From NCBI GenBank assembly GCA_035649175.1, contig DASRKB010000146.1:1-36973 (forward strand): a stretch of 36,973 bases of DNA. The letters are read 5' to 3'. A program made the position numbers and the translations under genes. The notes beneath the pieces are model-generated. The model searched no databases and was not told the origin of the DNA. It worked only from the letters and a program-made list of their open reading frames with translations. Source of the stretch: SCGC-AG-212-J23 sp035649175. GTDB taxonomy: Bacteria > Pseudomonadota > Gammaproteobacteria > Burkholderiales > SG8-39. Each line of letters begins with the position of its first letter. Within the stretch, counting starts at the first letter, position 1. This document shows positions 1 to 14,652 of this stretch, piece after piece.

Positions 1-3000
1 TCGCCGCGGCAGGCACCGCGAGCGGCGCGGTCGGGCGCGCGCGCGCGGTGCGCGGCGCGTAGTTCTGGGGCAGGTACAGCGTGAAGACGCTGCCGCTGCC
101 CGGGCTGCTGACCAGGCGGATCTCTCCGCCCAGGAGCTTCGAGAGCTCTCGGCTGATCGCGAGGCCCAGGCCCGTGCCGCCGTACTTGCGCGAGGTAGAG
201 CCGTCGGCCTGCTGGAAGGCCTCGAAGATGATGTGCTGCTTCTCCGCCGAGATGCCGATGCCGGTGTCGGACACGGTATAGGCGATCACCCCGCCCGCCC
301 GGTTCAGCTCCTCGTTCTCGGGAGACCAGCCGGAGCTGGCGGGGGCAACGGAGAACGATACGCCGCCCTCGTGCGTGAACTTGAAGGCGTTCGAAAGCAG
401 GTTCTTGATGATCTGCTGCAGGCGCTTGATGTCGGTCAGCACGGTGGCCGGGAGCGCCGGGTGCAGGCGCACGTCGAAGCTCACCTGCTTGGATTCCGCC
501 ACGTGCTGGAAGGTGCGCTCCACGTAGCGCTGCAGGTCCGCCAGGCGCAGCTCGGCCGCGTCCACCACCACCGTCCCCGACTCGATCTTCGAGAGATCGA
601 GGATGTCGTTGATGAGCGCGAGCAGGTCGTTGCCCGATGCGTGGATGGTGCGCGCGGCCTCCATCTGGCGCGCGCTCAGGTTGCCCTCGCCGTTCCTCGC
701 GAGCTGGTCGGAGAGGATGAGCAGGCTGTTGAGCGGCGTCCTCAGCTCGTGCGACATGTTGGCCAGGAACTCCGACTTGTACTTGGAGGTAAGCGCGAGC
801 TGCGCCGCCTTCTCCTCGAGCGCCTGGCGCGCCTGCTCGACCTCCTGGTTCTTCGTCTCCACCTCGCGGTTCTGCTCGGCGAGCTGCTGGGCCTTGTCCT
901 GCAGCTCCTGATTGGTCTGCTGCAGCTCGCGGGCGAGCGACTGCGACTGCTTCAGCAGGTCCTCGGTACGGGTATTGGCCTCGATGGTGTTGATGACGAT
1001 GCCGATGGACTCGGTGAGCTGGTCGAGGAAGGCGTTGTGCGCCTCGCTGAAGTGCTCGAGAGAGGCGAGCTCGAGCACGCCGCGGATCGCGCCTTCGAAC
1101 ACCACCGGCAGCACGAGCACCTCGAGCGCGCTCGACTCGCTCATCCCCGTGGCGATGCGAAAGGCGGCCGAGGGGACGTTGTCGAGGTGGAGCTTGCGCT
1201 TCTCGATCGCGCACTGCCCGATCAGTCCCTCGCCCAGGTCGATCTCCTTGCCGTGGGAGCGCCGCCCGCCGGAGGCGTAGCTCGCGAGCAGGCGCAGCCG
1301 CTGCCCCTCCTCGGGCGTGCCGGTGAGTACGTAGAACTCCGCCTGGTGCGCCTCGACCACCGGCGCGAGCTCGGACAGGATCATCTCGCCCACGGCGACC
1401 AGGTCGCGCTGGCCCTGCAGCATGCGGCTGAACTTGGCGAGGTTGGTCTTCAGCCAGTCCTGCTCGGTGTTCTTGCGCGTGGTGTCCTTCAGGTTGCGGA
1501 TCATCTCGTTGATGTTGTCCTTGAGCGCCGCGACTTCTCCCTGAGCCTCGACCGCGATCGAGCGCGTCAGGTCGCCCTTGGTCACCGCGGTCGCCACCTC
1601 GGCGATGGCGCGCACCTGCGTGGTGAGGTTCGCCGCCAGGCGGTTCACGTTCTCGGTGAGGTCCCTCCACAGCCCGGCGGCGCCTGGCACGCGAGCTTGC
1701 CCGCCGAGTTTTCCTTCGGTTCCGACTTCGCGCGCCACGTTCGTGACCTGGTCCGCAAAAGTCGCCAGGGTGTCGATCATGCCGTTGATGGTGTTCGAGA
1801 GGTCGGCGATCTCCCCCTTCGCCTGCACCGAGAGCTTGCGGTTCAGGTCGCCCGTCGCCACCGCGGTCACCACGCTCGCGATGCCGCGCACCTGGTTCGT
1901 GAGATTGGTGGCCATGGAGTTCACGTTGTCGGTGAGGTCCTTCCAGATGCCGGCCACGCCCTGAACGTCGGCCTGGCCGCCGAGCTTGCCTTCCGTTCCG
2001 ACGTCGCGCGCGACCCGCGTCACCTCGGCGGCGAAGGCATTGAGCTGGTCGACCATCGTGTTGATGGTGTTCTTCAGCTCCAGGATCTCGCCCTTCACGT
2101 CCACCGTGATCTTCTTCGAGAGGTCGCCCTTGGCCACCGCCGTGGTCACCTCCGCGATCTCGCGCACTTGCGTGGTGAGGTTCGCCGCCATCGAGTTCAC
2201 CGACTCGGTGAGGTCCTTCCAGGTGCCGGAAACACCCTTCACCTCGGCCTGCCCGCCCAGGCGCCCCTCGGTGCCCACCTCGCGCGCCACGCGCGTCACC
2301 TCGGCGCCGAACGAGGAAAGCTGGTCCACCATCGTGTTGATGGTGTTCTTGAGGGCGAAAATCTCGCCCTTCACGTCCACGGTGATCTTCTTGGACAGGT
2401 CGCCGCGCGCCACCGCCGTCGTGACCTCCGCGATCTCGCGCACTTGCGTGGTGAGGTTCGCGGCCATCGAGTTCACCGACTCGGTGAGGTCCTTCCAGGT
2501 GCCGGAGACGCCTTCCACCTCCGCCTGCCCGCCCAGCCGCCCCTCGGTTCCCACCTCGCGCGCGACGCGCGTCACCTCGGCGCCGAACGAGGAAAGCTGG
2601 TCCACCATCGTGTTGATCGTGCTCTTGAGCTCGAGAATTTCGCCCTGCACGTCCACGGTGATCTTCTTCGAGAGGTCCCCCTTCGCGACGGAAGTGGTCA
2701 CCTCGGCGATGTTGCGCACCTGGTCGGTGAGGTTCGCCGCCATGGAGTTCACGTTGTCGGTGAGATCCTTCCACACGCCGGCCACGCCCTTCACCTCCGC
2801 CTGGCCGCCGAGCTTTCCTTCCGTTCCCACCTCGCGCGCCACGCGCGTCACCTCGGCGGCGAAGGACGAGAGCTGATCCACCATCGTATTGATGGTGCTC
2901 TTCAGCGCCAGGATCTCGCCCTGCACGTCGACCGTGATCTTCTTCGAGAGATCGCCCTGCGCAACCGAGGTCGTCACCTCGGCGATGTTGCGCACCTGGC

Positions 3001-4444
3001 TCGTCAGGTTGGCGGCCATGGAGTTCACATTGTCGGTGAGGTCCTTCCACACGCCGGCGACATCCTCCACCTCCGCCTGGCCGCCGAGCTTTCCTTCCGT
3101 TCCCACCTCGCGCGCCACGCGCGTCACCTCGGCGGCGAAGGACGAGAGCTGATCCACCATCGTGTTGATGGTGCTCTTCAGCGCGAGGATCTCGCCCTGC
3201 ACGTCGACCGTGATCTTCTTCGAGAGGTCGCCCTTCGCGACCGCGGTCGTGACCTCCGCGATCTCGCGCACCTGGTCGGTGAGATTGCCGGCCATGGAGT
3301 TCACGTTGTCGGTCAGGTCCTTCCAGATACCCGCCACTCCCCGCACGTCGGCCTGGCCGCCGAGCTTGCCTTCCGTTCCGACCTCGCGCGCCACGCGCGT
3401 CACCTCGGCGGCGAAGGACGAGAGCTGGTCCACCATCGTGTTGATGGTGTTCTTGAGCTCCAGGATCTCGCCCTTCACGTCCACCGTGATCTTCTTGGAA
3501 AGGTCGCCGGTGGCGACCGCCTTCGTCACCTCGGCGATGTTGCGCACCTGAGAGGTGAGGTTGCCGGCCATGGAGTTCACCGAGTCGGTGAGGTCCTTCC
3601 AGGTGCCCGACACCCCCTCGACCTTGGCCTGGCCGCCCAGGCGCCCTTCGGTGCCGACCTCGCGCGCCACCCGCGTCACCTCGGAGGCGAAGGAGCGGAG
3701 CTGATCCACCATCGTGTTGATGGTGCTCTTGAGCGTGAGGAACTCGCCCTTCACGTCGACCGTGATCTTCTTCGAGAGGTCGCCCTTCGCCACCGCGGTC
3801 GTCACCTCGGCGACGTTCCTCACCTGGTCGGTGAGGTTGCCCGCCATGGAGTTCACCGACTCGGTGAGGTCCTTCCAGGTGCCGGCAACGCCCTGCACGT
3901 CCGCCTGGCCGCCGAGCTTTCCTTCCGTACCCACTTCGCGCGCGACGCGGGTTACCTCCTCGGAAAAAGTGCCGAGCTGGTCCACCATCTTGTTGATGGT
4001 CTTGGCGGTGCTCAGGAACTCGCCTTCGAGCGGCCGCCCGTCCACCTCGAGCGCCATGCTCTTGGTGAGGTCGCCCTCGGCCACAGCGCCGATCACGCGC
4101 GCCACCTCGCTCGTGGGATAGACGAGATCGTCAATGAGCGAATTGATGGATTCGACCGAGCTCGCCCAGATGCCGCGCGCGTCGGGCACCGAGGCGCGCT
4201 TGCTGAGCTTGCCTTCCTTTCCGACCACCTGGGCGAGGCGCGCGAACTCCTGCGAGAGCTCGCCGCTCCTCTCGGCGAGGTCGTTGTAGACCTCCGCGAT
4301 GCGCCCGAACACCCCGGCGCCGCCGTAGGGCAGGCGCACGCTCGCGTCGCCGCGGCGCAGCGCCATGAGCGCGCTCAGGACCTGCGTGAGCTCCTCGGCG
4401 TGGACGTGCGCTGCCGATTCGGCCGGATTGACGACGGTATTCAT
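1..4444 (-). CDS. Multi-HAMP histidine kinase (partial, C-terminus beyond window)
   Basis: This frame is open from the ATG at 4444 to the window edge (about 1481 codons), and GGGAGG lies 4 nt upstream of the start. I see no membrane segment, so the protein is probably cytosolic. Order: an N-terminal degenerate HAMP-like stretch; ten HAMP domains between about residues 110 and 980, eight of the spacings being exactly 92 residues, each with a GDL(S/T)KK-type motif and a TINTMVDQL helix; a GAF domain (about 1000-1140); a coiled coil (about 1160-1215); HisKA with HELRTPLN near residue 1231; and HATPase_c with an N box (NLLSNAFKFT), G1 (DTGIGIS) and G2 (GTGLGLA, about 1425). The window ends in a proline/alanine-rich linker after LYLPQNY, where receiver and perhaps HPt domains normally follow; that part is inferred. 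The architecture resembles fungal group III (Nik1/Os-1) and bacterial multi-HAMP hybrid kinases, which sense osmotic or other cytoplasmic stress. The ligand is unknown. Confidence 0.93.
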   Translation of the reverse strand, partial: MNTVVNPAESAAHVHAEELTQVLSALMALRRGDASVRLPYGGAGVFGRIAEVYNDLAERSGELSQEFARLAQVVGKEGKLSKRASVPDARGIWASSVESINSLIDDLVYPTSEVARVIGAVAEGDLTKSMALEVDGRPLEGEFLSTAKTINKMVDQLGTFSEEVTRVAREVGTEGKLGGQADVQGVAGTWKDLTESVNSMAGNLTDQVRNVAEVTTAVAKGDLSKKITVDVKGEFLTLKSTINTMVDQLRSFASEVTRVAREVGTEGRLGGQAKVEGVSGTWKDLTDSVNSMAGNLTSQVRNIAEVTKAVATGDLSKKITVDVKGEILELKNTINTMVDQLSSFAAEVTRVAREVGTEGKLGGQADVRGVAGIWKDLTDNVNSMAGNLTDQVREIAEVTTAVAKGDLSKKITVDVQGEILALKSTINTMVDQLSSFAAEVTRVAREVGTEGKLGGQAEVEDVAGVWKDLTDNVNSMAANLTSQVRNIAEVTTSVAQGDLSKKITVDVQGEILALKSTINTMVDQLSSFAAEVTRVAREVGTEGKLGGQAEVKGVAGVWKDLTDNVNSMAANLTDQVRNIAEVTTSVAKGDLSKKITVDVQGEILELKSTINTMVDQLSSFGAEVTRVAREVGTEGRLGGQAEVEGVSGTWKDLTESVNSMAANLTTQVREIAEVTTAVARGDLSKKITVDVKGEIFALKNTINTMVDQLSSFGAEVTRVAREVGTEGRLGGQAEVKGVSGTWKDLTESVNSMAANLTTQVREIAEVTTAVAKGDLSKKITVDVKGEILELKNTINTMVDQLNAFAAEVTRVARDVGTEGKLGGQADVQGVAGIWKDLTDNVNSMATNLTNQVRGIASVVTAVATGDLNRKLSVQAKGEIADLSNTINGMIDTLATFADQVTNVAREVGTEGKLGGQARVPGAAGLWRDLTENVNRLAANLTTQVRAIAEVATAVTKGDLTRSIAVEAQGEVAALKDNINEMIRNLKDTTRKNTEQDWLKTNLAKFSRMLQGQRDLVAVGEMILSELAPVVEAHQAEFYVLTGTPEEGQRLRLLASYASGGRRSHGKEIDLGEGLIGQCAIEKRKLHLDNVPSAAFRIATGMSESSALEVLVLPVVFEGAIRGVLELASLEHFSEAHNAFLDQLTESIGIVINTIEANTRTEDLLKQSQSLARELQQTNQELQDKAQQLAEQNREVETKNQEVEQARQALEEKAAQLALTSKYKSEFLANMSHELRTPLNSLLILSDQLARNGEGNLSARQMEAARTIHASGNDLLALINDILDLSKIESGTVVVDAAELRLADLQRYVERTFQHVAESKQVSFDVRLHPALPATVLTDIKRLQQIIKNLLSNAFKFTHEGGVSFSVAPASSGWSPENEELNRAGGVIAYTVSDTGIGISAEKQHIIFEAFQQADGSTSRKYGGTGLGLAISRELSKLLGGEIRLVSSPGSGSVFTLYLPQNYAPRTARARPTAPLAVPAAA
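1490..4010 (-). repeat. 276-bp coding tandem repeats (HAMP array)
   Basis: The GAGGTCGCCC-type element encoding the GDL motif recurs at 3776, 3500 and onward every 276 bp down to about 1568. An earlier, diverged copy at 4067 is spaced 291 bp away. Neighbouring units near 2791-2950 and 3067-3226 differ at only about two positions, so the array shows very recent duplication or gene conversion. Reading frame is kept throughout (92 codons per unit). Confidence 0.9.
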
Positions 4445-4540
4445 GAAGCCTCCCGCGCTGCGAATTTCTTCGCGCGAGAATAACGGTGTCGCTGCGTGGC
4501 GACGAGTCGCGGTCCACGCTACCGCCGTGTAGTGGAAACG

Positions 4541-5482
4541 CTACGCGGCGGCGCGCTTGCGGCCCAAAACGCCCGCCTCCTCGATTGCCGCCGGGATCTC
4601 GCCGAAGTTCATCGGCGCCATGACGTGCGCGCCCGCGATGCCGGGAATGTCGGCCAGGCCCTGGAGCATCTCGGCGCAGATGCGCCGGCCCTCGCGCTTC
4701 GGGTCGGTGGCCGTCTCGAGCCGACGCAGGTACTCGTCGGCGATACGCGTGCCGAAAAGCTTCTCCTTCATCCACCGCGCCGAGCGCGACGAAGGGATCG
4801 GCGCCACGCCGATGAGGATGGGCACCCGGACGCCGCATTCGCTCACGCGCGCCGCGTAGCGGCGCACCACCCCGAGGTCCATGCAGAACTGCGTCTGCAC
4901 GAAGTCCGCGCCCGCCGCCACCTTCGCAGCGAGACCGTTGGGCTCCCAGCCCGGCGCGGGATCGACCGGCATGTCGGCCGCGCCGATCACCAGATTGAAT
5001 CTCCCCTGGATCTCGGTGCCGGAGGGAAGCTTTCCTTGTCCTCGCATGGCATTCACCATCGCGAGCAGGCCGCGGCTGTCGACATCGAAGACCGGCTTGG
5101 CGTCGGGTTGGTCGCCCACCTTGGGATCGTCGCCGTGCAGGACGAGGATGTTGTGAATGCCGAGCGCGGCCGCGCCGAGCAGGTCCGCCTGCAGCGCGAG
5201 GCGGTTGCGGTCGCGGCAGGTCATCTGGAAAATCGGCTCGATCCCGCTCTGCACGAGAAAGTGCGCCGCGGCGAGGCTGGAGAGGTGGACCTTGGCGCCC
5301 GCGCCGTCGGTCACGTTCACCGCGGCGGCGAGGCCCTTCAGCGGCAGCGCACGGCGCAGGAATTCCGCCGGATCGGTGGAGACCGGCGGCGTGATCTCGG
5401 CGGTGACCACGAACTCGCCGCCGCGCAGGCGGGACTGCAGTTCGCTCGCCGCGCGGCGCTCAGACGTCATGGGAGCGCGCAT
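4541..5482 (-). CDS. metF: Methylenetetrahydrofolate reductase-type protein
   Basis: 313 residues with a MetF/MTHFR TIM-barrel signature: AEITPP near residue 32 (the Glu that protonates flavin-bound folate in the E. coli enzyme), LHGDDP near 115 (flavin-contacting Asp) and TQFCMD near 196 (substrate-contacting Gln). It should interconvert 5,10-methylene- and 5-methyl-tetrahydrofolate using FAD, supplying methyl groups for methionine or C1 metabolism. Length is normal for bacterial MetF. The start is uncertain: ATG at 5482 or at 5470 (MTSERR), neither with a clear Shine-Dalgarno. It is divergent from the glycosylase gene, with 14 bp between the outer starts, and lies 96 bp upstream of the multi-HAMP kinase on the same strand. 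Whether it is the housekeeping MetF or a second C1-pathway copy cannot be told from this window. Confidence 0.85.
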   Translation of the reverse strand: MRAPMTSERRAASELQSRLRGGEFVVTAEITPPVSTDPAEFLRRALPLKGLAAAVNVTDGAGAKVHLSSLAAAHFLVQSGIEPIFQMTCRDRNRLALQADLLGAAALGIHNILVLHGDDPKVGDQPDAKPVFDVDSRGLLAMVNAMRGQGKLPSGTEIQGRFNLVIGAADMPVDPAPGWEPNGLAAKVAAGADFVQTQFCMDLGVVRRYAARVSECGVRVPILIGVAPIPSSRSARWMKEKLFGTRIADEYLRRLETATDPKREGRRICAEMLQGLADIPGIAGAHVMAPMNFGEIPAAIEEAGVLGRKRAAA

Positions 5483-5496
5483 CTTATCATCGCGAA

Positions 5497-6375
5497 ATGC
5501 CGGAGCTGCCCGACCTCACGGTCTACATCGAGTGCCTCGAGCAGCGCATCCTCCGGCGCGAGCTGCGCGAGGTGCGGCTGCTCGATCCGTTCGTGCTGCG
5601 CACCGCCGTGCCGCCGCTCGCGGCGGTGAGCGGGCGCGAGGTCACGGGCCTGCGGCGCATCGGCAAGCGCCTCGTGCTCGCGCTGGAAGGCGACCTCTTC
5701 CTCGTCCTTCACCTGATGATCGCCGGGCGGCTGCGCTGGCTCGAGGACAAGGCGAAAGGCCGCAACGTACTCGCGCGCTTCGAGTTCGACCACGGCGCCC
5801 TCGCCCTCACCGAGGCGGGGACCAAGCGCCGCGCCTCGTTGCATCTGGTTCTTGGGGAGGCATCCCTCCGGGAGATGGATCCGGGCGGCGTGGAGATCGA
5901 CTCCCTGGACGAGGAAGGGTTCGCGCGACTTCTCCGGAGAGAAAACCACACGCTCAAGCGCGCGCTGACCGATCCGCGCCTCTTCGCCGGCATCGGCAAC
6001 GCCTATTCCGACGAAATCCTGCACCGCGCGCGGCTTTCGCCGGTCGCCTTGACATCGCAGCTCAAGGACAACGAGGTTCGAAGGCTCCACCGCGCGACCC
6101 GGGAAACGATGGATTTCTGGGTCAAGACGTTGCGCGACGAGGCGAAGGGCGGCTTTCCCGAGAAGGTCACGGCGTTTCGCGAAGGCATGGCGGTGCACGG
6201 CCGCTACGGCAAGCCCTGCCCCGCCTGCGGCGCGCCGGTGCAGCGCATCGTGTACGCGGAGAATGAGACGAACTACTGCGCGCGATGCCAGACCGGCGGC
6301 CGCATCCTCGCCGACCGCGCGCTCTCGCGGCTGCTCAAGAAGAGCTGGCCGCGTTCCATCGACGAGCTGGGATAG
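5497..6375 (+). CDS. Fpg/Nei-family DNA glycosylase/AP lyase
   Basis: 292 residues. The N-terminus MPELPDL supplies the catalytic Pro2 (Schiff base) and Glu3. RRIGKRLVL near residue 57 carries the conserved Lys, and LMIAGRLRW corresponds to the void-filling loop. The helix-two-turn-helix is DPRLFAGIGNAYSDEIL (about 160-180). A complete C-terminal zinc finger, CPAC-x16-CARC with the DNA-binding Arg in GGRILADRALSRLL, lies at about 239-275. The enzyme removes oxidised bases such as 8-oxoguanine or formamidopyrimidines and nicks the abasic site. The PELPDLTVYIE start differs from housekeeping MutM (PELPEVE), so it may be a second Fpg-like enzyme with different base preference. There is no Shine-Dalgarno; a TATCAT box at 5485-5490 sits 6 nt before the ATG, which suggests a leaderless mRNA. 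Confidence 0.92.
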   Translation: MPELPDLTVYIECLEQRILRRELREVRLLDPFVLRTAVPPLAAVSGREVTGLRRIGKRLVLALEGDLFLVLHLMIAGRLRWLEDKAKGRNVLARFEFDHGALALTEAGTKRRASLHLVLGEASLREMDPGGVEIDSLDEEGFARLLRRENHTLKRALTDPRLFAGIGNAYSDEILHRARLSPVALTSQLKDNEVRRLHRATRETMDFWVKTLRDEAKGGFPEKVTAFREGMAVHGRYGKPCPACGAPVQRIVYAENETNYCARCQTGGRILADRALSRLLKKSWPRSIDELG

Positions 6376-6394
6376 GGGGAAGGCAGCTTTCGAG

Positions 6395-6417
6395 TTCGGG
6401 GTCTGACCCCGATCTCC
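6395..6417. repeat. REP-like palindrome, intergenic copy
   Basis: A perfect 7+1+7 palindrome, CGGGGTCTGACCCCG, at 6397-6411 lies inside a 23-bp block that recurs identically at 9142-9164 within uvrA. It sits in the 53-bp gap between the convergent ends of the glycosylase and slipin genes, a typical REP/BIME location. Confidence 0.75.
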
Positions 6418-6428
6418 CGCCGCACTCG

Positions 6429-7190
6429 CTATCTAGGTCCGACGCGGCCGGCGGCCTCCAGGATCGGGCCGATGACGTCCATCGGCACCGGAAAGACGAT
6501 GGTGCTGGCCTTGTCGCCGGCGATCTGCGTGAGGGTCTGCAGGTAGCGCAGCTGCATTGCCTCGGCCCGCTTGGAAAGTATGTCGGCCGCCTGTAGCAGC
6601 TTCTCGGAGGCCTGGAGCTCGCCCTCGGCATGGATCACCTTGGCGCGCCGCTCGCGCTCGGCCTCGGCCTGCCGCGCGATGGCGCGCACCATGTTCTCGT
6701 TAAGGTCGACGTGCTTGATCTCGACGTTGGAGACCTTGATGCCCCAGGCGTCGGTCTGCGCATCGAGCACGTCCTGGATGTCGCGGTTGAGCTTCTCGCG
6801 CTCGGCGAGCATCTCGTCGAGGTCGTGCCGGCCGAGGATGGCGCGCAGCGTGGTCTGGGCGAGCTGGCTGGTGGCCTCGATGAAGTTGGCGACCTGGATG
6901 ATGGCGAGCTGCGGGTCGACGACGCGGAAGTACACCACCGCGTTCACCTTGACCGAGACGTTGTCGCGCGAGATCACGTCCTGCGCCGGCACGTCGAAGA
7001 CGCGGATGCGCAGGTCGACGCGCACGAACTGCTGGATGCCCGGGATGATGATGATCAGCCCCGGGCCGAACACCCGCTGGAAGCGCCCGAGGAAGAACAC
7101 GACCGCGCGCTCGTACTCGCGCAGGATCTTGATGGACGCGGCGGCGAGGATGATGAGCAGCACCAGCGCGCCCAGGACGAAATTGATCAT
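6429..7190 (-). CDS. Slipin (stomatin-like SPFH membrane protein)
   Basis: 253 residues: a hydrophobic N-terminal anchor (residues 2-20), then an SPFH/Band 7 domain beginning ILREYERAVVFFLGRF and containing GPGLIIIIPGIQ and DVPAQDVISRDNV, then an AEAERERRAKVIHAEGE helix (about 175-215) typical of slipin oligomerisation. Slipins form ring-like assemblies on the inner membrane, and their genes almost always accompany an NfeD protease. Here the start codon overlaps the nfeD stop as ATGA (7187-7190), which implies translational coupling. It probably organises or is cleaved by NfeD; the exact membrane function is unsettled for the family. The strand order is nfeD then slipin. Confidence 0.93.
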   Translation of the reverse strand: MINFVLGALVLLIILAAASIKILREYERAVVFFLGRFQRVFGPGLIIIIPGIQQFVRVDLRIRVFDVPAQDVISRDNVSVKVNAVVYFRVVDPQLAIIQVANFIEATSQLAQTTLRAILGRHDLDEMLAEREKLNRDIQDVLDAQTDAWGIKVSNVEIKHVDLNENMVRAIARQAEAERERRAKVIHAEGELQASEKLLQAADILSKRAEAMQLRYLQTLTQIAGDKASTIVFPVPMDVIGPILEAAGRVGPR

Positions 7191-8467
7191 TGGTCGGCCT
7201 CCACTGTGAGAATGAGTCCCTGCACGGCCGTCACCCGCAGCACCTGGCCATGACGCACCGGCGCGCTCGCACGCACGCGCCAGGTTTCCCCCTGGACGCG
7301 CGCCCAGCCCTCGCGCTCGAAGTCCTCGAGGGCGGTTGCGGGGGCGCCAAGCAGGTACTCGCGGCCGCTCACCACGGGACGGCGGCGGTTGCGCACGACC
7401 ATGCCGACGACGAAGAAGAGAAACGCCCCGCTCGCCATGGCAAGCCCGCCGATGAGGGTGTAGGGAATCTCGAAGGCGGGCAGCTCGGCGTCGTCCATCA
7501 GGATGATCGAGCCCATCACGAACGCGGCGAGCCCGCCCACGCCGAGCGCCCCGAAGGAAGGCAGGAAGGCCTCGGCGATCATGAACGCGATTCCCAGCAA
7601 TATCAGAGCCAGGCCGGCGTAGTTCACCGGCAGCAGGTGGAATGCGTACAGGGCGAGCACGATGCAGATCGCGCCGACCACTCCGGGCAGGATCACGCCC
7701 GGGTTCATGAACTCGAAGATGAGCGCGTAGATGCCGACCAGGATCAGGATGTAGGCGATGCTCGGGTTGGTGATGACGCCGAGGATGCGCGTACGCCAGT
7801 CCACTTCGACCTCGTGGAGCGCCGCGTCGGCCAGGCGCAGCTTCGACTTCTTCTCCAGCTTCTTCAGGAGATCCGGGACATCGATGGCCACGGCGTCGAT
7901 GACATTGAGCTTCAGGGCCTGGTCGGCCGAGAGGCTCACCGCCTCGCGCACCGCTTTCTCCGCCCAGTCGGCGTTGCGCTTACGCATCTCGGCGAGCCCG
8001 CGGATGTAGGCCACTGCGTCGTTGGTCACTTTCTTCGTCATCGTATCGGGCTCCGCGTCCTTCTTGTCGCCCTTTCCGGGCGCGGCGCCTCCGCCGATCG
8101 CCACCGGCGAGGCGGCGCCGAGGTTGGTCCCCGGGGCCATGGCGGCGTAGTGGCTGGCATACAGGACGAAGGTGCCGGCGCTCGCGGCGCGCGAGCCGCT
8201 CGGCGCGACGAACGAAGCCACCGGCACCGGGGAAGCGAGGATGTCCTTGATGATCGCCCGCATTGAGGTGTCCAGGCCGCCGGGCGTGTCGATGCGCAGC
8301 ACCACGAGGACGGCCTTGTCCGCCCCCGCGCGCTTCAGCGCGCGAGACACGAAATCCGCGCTCGCCGGCCCGATCGCGCCTTCGACGGGCACGACGAGCA
8401 CCGAAGCCGGCTGCGCATGCGCGGCGCCGAACAAAAATGAGGCTAGGACAAGATAAAATCTTGTGCA

Positions 8468-8476
<9 letters not shown>
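7187..8476 (-). CDS. NfeD-family membrane serine protease (ClpP-class)
   Basis: About 429 residues from ATG 8476, preceded by GGGGAG at 7 nt; a TTG at 8482 is a less likely start. A signal peptide (LVLASFLFGAAHA) is followed by a ClpP-like periplasmic protease domain. LRIDTPGG near 65 is the oxyanion region, SAGTF near 110 holds the nucleophile Ser, and the Lys of TKKVTNDAVAYIRGLAE near 150 completes the Ser/Lys dyad. Next come about five membrane segments (about 235-370) and a C-terminal NfeDC OB-fold (about 375-429). In characterised homologues the protease cleaves the partner stomatin/slipin C-terminus; its slipin is coupled immediately downstream. Its first nine bases overlap the uvrA 5' end on the other strand, so its promoter must lie inside uvrA. 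Confidence 0.94.
8454..8459 (+). promoter_or_regulatory. Candidate -10 box of uvrA
   Basis: TAAAAT (five of six bases match TATAAT) lies 8 nt before the uvrA GTG, with no Shine-Dalgarno between them. No good -35 is visible. It fits a leaderless start. Confidence 0.35.
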
Positions 8477-13801
<5,325 letters not shown>

Positions 13802-13806
13802 CGCTG

Positions 13807-14652
13807 ATGGTGCTCGCGCCGGTGCTGTGGAGCACCGCCGGCGTCGTCACCCGCCACGTGGAGCGCGCGCTGCCCTTCGAGCAGGTGTTCTGGCGCAGCC
13901 TGTTCGCCTTCATCTTCATCGCCGTCGTGCTTCTGGCGATGAAGAAGCAGAACCCTTTAAGAGCCGTGAGGGCAGCCTCTTCTCCTGGCCTCATCTCCGG
14001 CGCGATGTGGGCGATCATGTTCACCGCGTTCCTCTTCGCGCTCGCACTCACCACGACCGCAAACGCGCTCATCACGATGAGCGTGAGCCCGCTCATCACG
14101 GCGCTCCTCGCGCGGGCGTTCCTGAGCGACCCGCTCCCCCTGCGGACCTGGATCGCCGCCTTCGCCGCAGCGGCGGGCATCGTGTGGATGTTCAGCGGCA
14201 ACCTGGAATCCGGACACCTGGCGGGGATGCTGGTGGCGCTGGTCATTCCGGTCGCCGCCGCGGTCAACGTGGTGGTCTTGCGGGCATCGGCGGCGAAGCT
14301 GGACCTGGTTCCAGCCGTGATGCTCGGGGGCGCGATGTCCTGCCTGATCGCGCTGCCGTTCGCCCTGCCGCTCTCCGCCACTCCGAGGGATATCGCGCTG
14401 ATGGCCTTCCTTGGCTTCTTCCAGCTCGGACTGCCGTGCATGCTGCTGGTCATCGCGAGTCGCACGCTGCTCGCGCCGGAGATCGCGCTCCTGGGCCTCC
14501 TCGAGGTGGTGCTGGGGCCGCTGTGGGCGTGGCTCGGAGCCGGTGAGGTGCCGGCGGAAAGCACGCTCCTCGGCGGGATGATCGTGCTCGGTGCGCTCGC
14601 GGCGAACGAGCTGCCGACCCTGCGGGTCGCTGCTATTCGCTCGCGTACGTAA
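13807..14652 (+). CDS. EamA/DMT-family transporter
   Basis: 281 residues, almost entirely hydrophobic, with about ten predicted transmembrane helices in two EamA repeats (about residues 1-130 and 140-270). Helix 1 contains LWSTAGVVTRH; the repeat junction is near SGNLESGHLAGM. The family comprises drug/metabolite or amino-acid exporters of the inner membrane; the substrate cannot be deduced. The ATG lies 5 bp after the uvrA stop with GGGGG 11 nt upstream, so it may be co-transcribed with uvrA. The frame stays open and hydrophobic-compatible upstream (GALAL), but there is no ATG/GTG/TTG there, so helix 1 is slightly short at the N-terminus. The 3' end overlaps the convergent cyclase-FHA gene by 20 bp. 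Confidence 0.9.
   Translation: MVLAPVLWSTAGVVTRHVERALPFEQVFWRSLFAFIFIAVVLLAMKKQNPLRAVRAASSPGLISGAMWAIMFTAFLFALALTTTANALITMSVSPLITALLARAFLSDPLPLRTWIAAFAAAAGIVWMFSGNLESGHLAGMLVALVIPVAAAVNVVVLRASAAKLDLVPAVMLGGAMSCLIALPFALPLSATPRDIALMAFLGFFQLGLPCMLLVIASRTLLAPEIALLGLLEVVLGPLWAWLGAGEVPAESTLLGGMIVLGALAANELPTLRVAAIRSRT

Noticed and set aside
1490..4010. Regular repeats that could look like a CRISPR or satellite array.
   Set aside because: The period is 276 bp, is a multiple of three, and encodes HAMP domains; there are no short spacers.
4466..4480. TTCTTCGCGCGAGAA upstream of the kinase start as an operator.
   Set aside because: Only a 4-bp arm pairs perfectly around a CG-rich centre, expected by chance at this base composition.
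233..4483. A 1416-codon open frame on the + strand.
   Set aside because: It is antisense to the multi-HAMP kinase, whose domains are unmistakable. The length arises from G+C-rich codon bias and the repeated sequence, and the translation is low-complexity RH/LE-rich.
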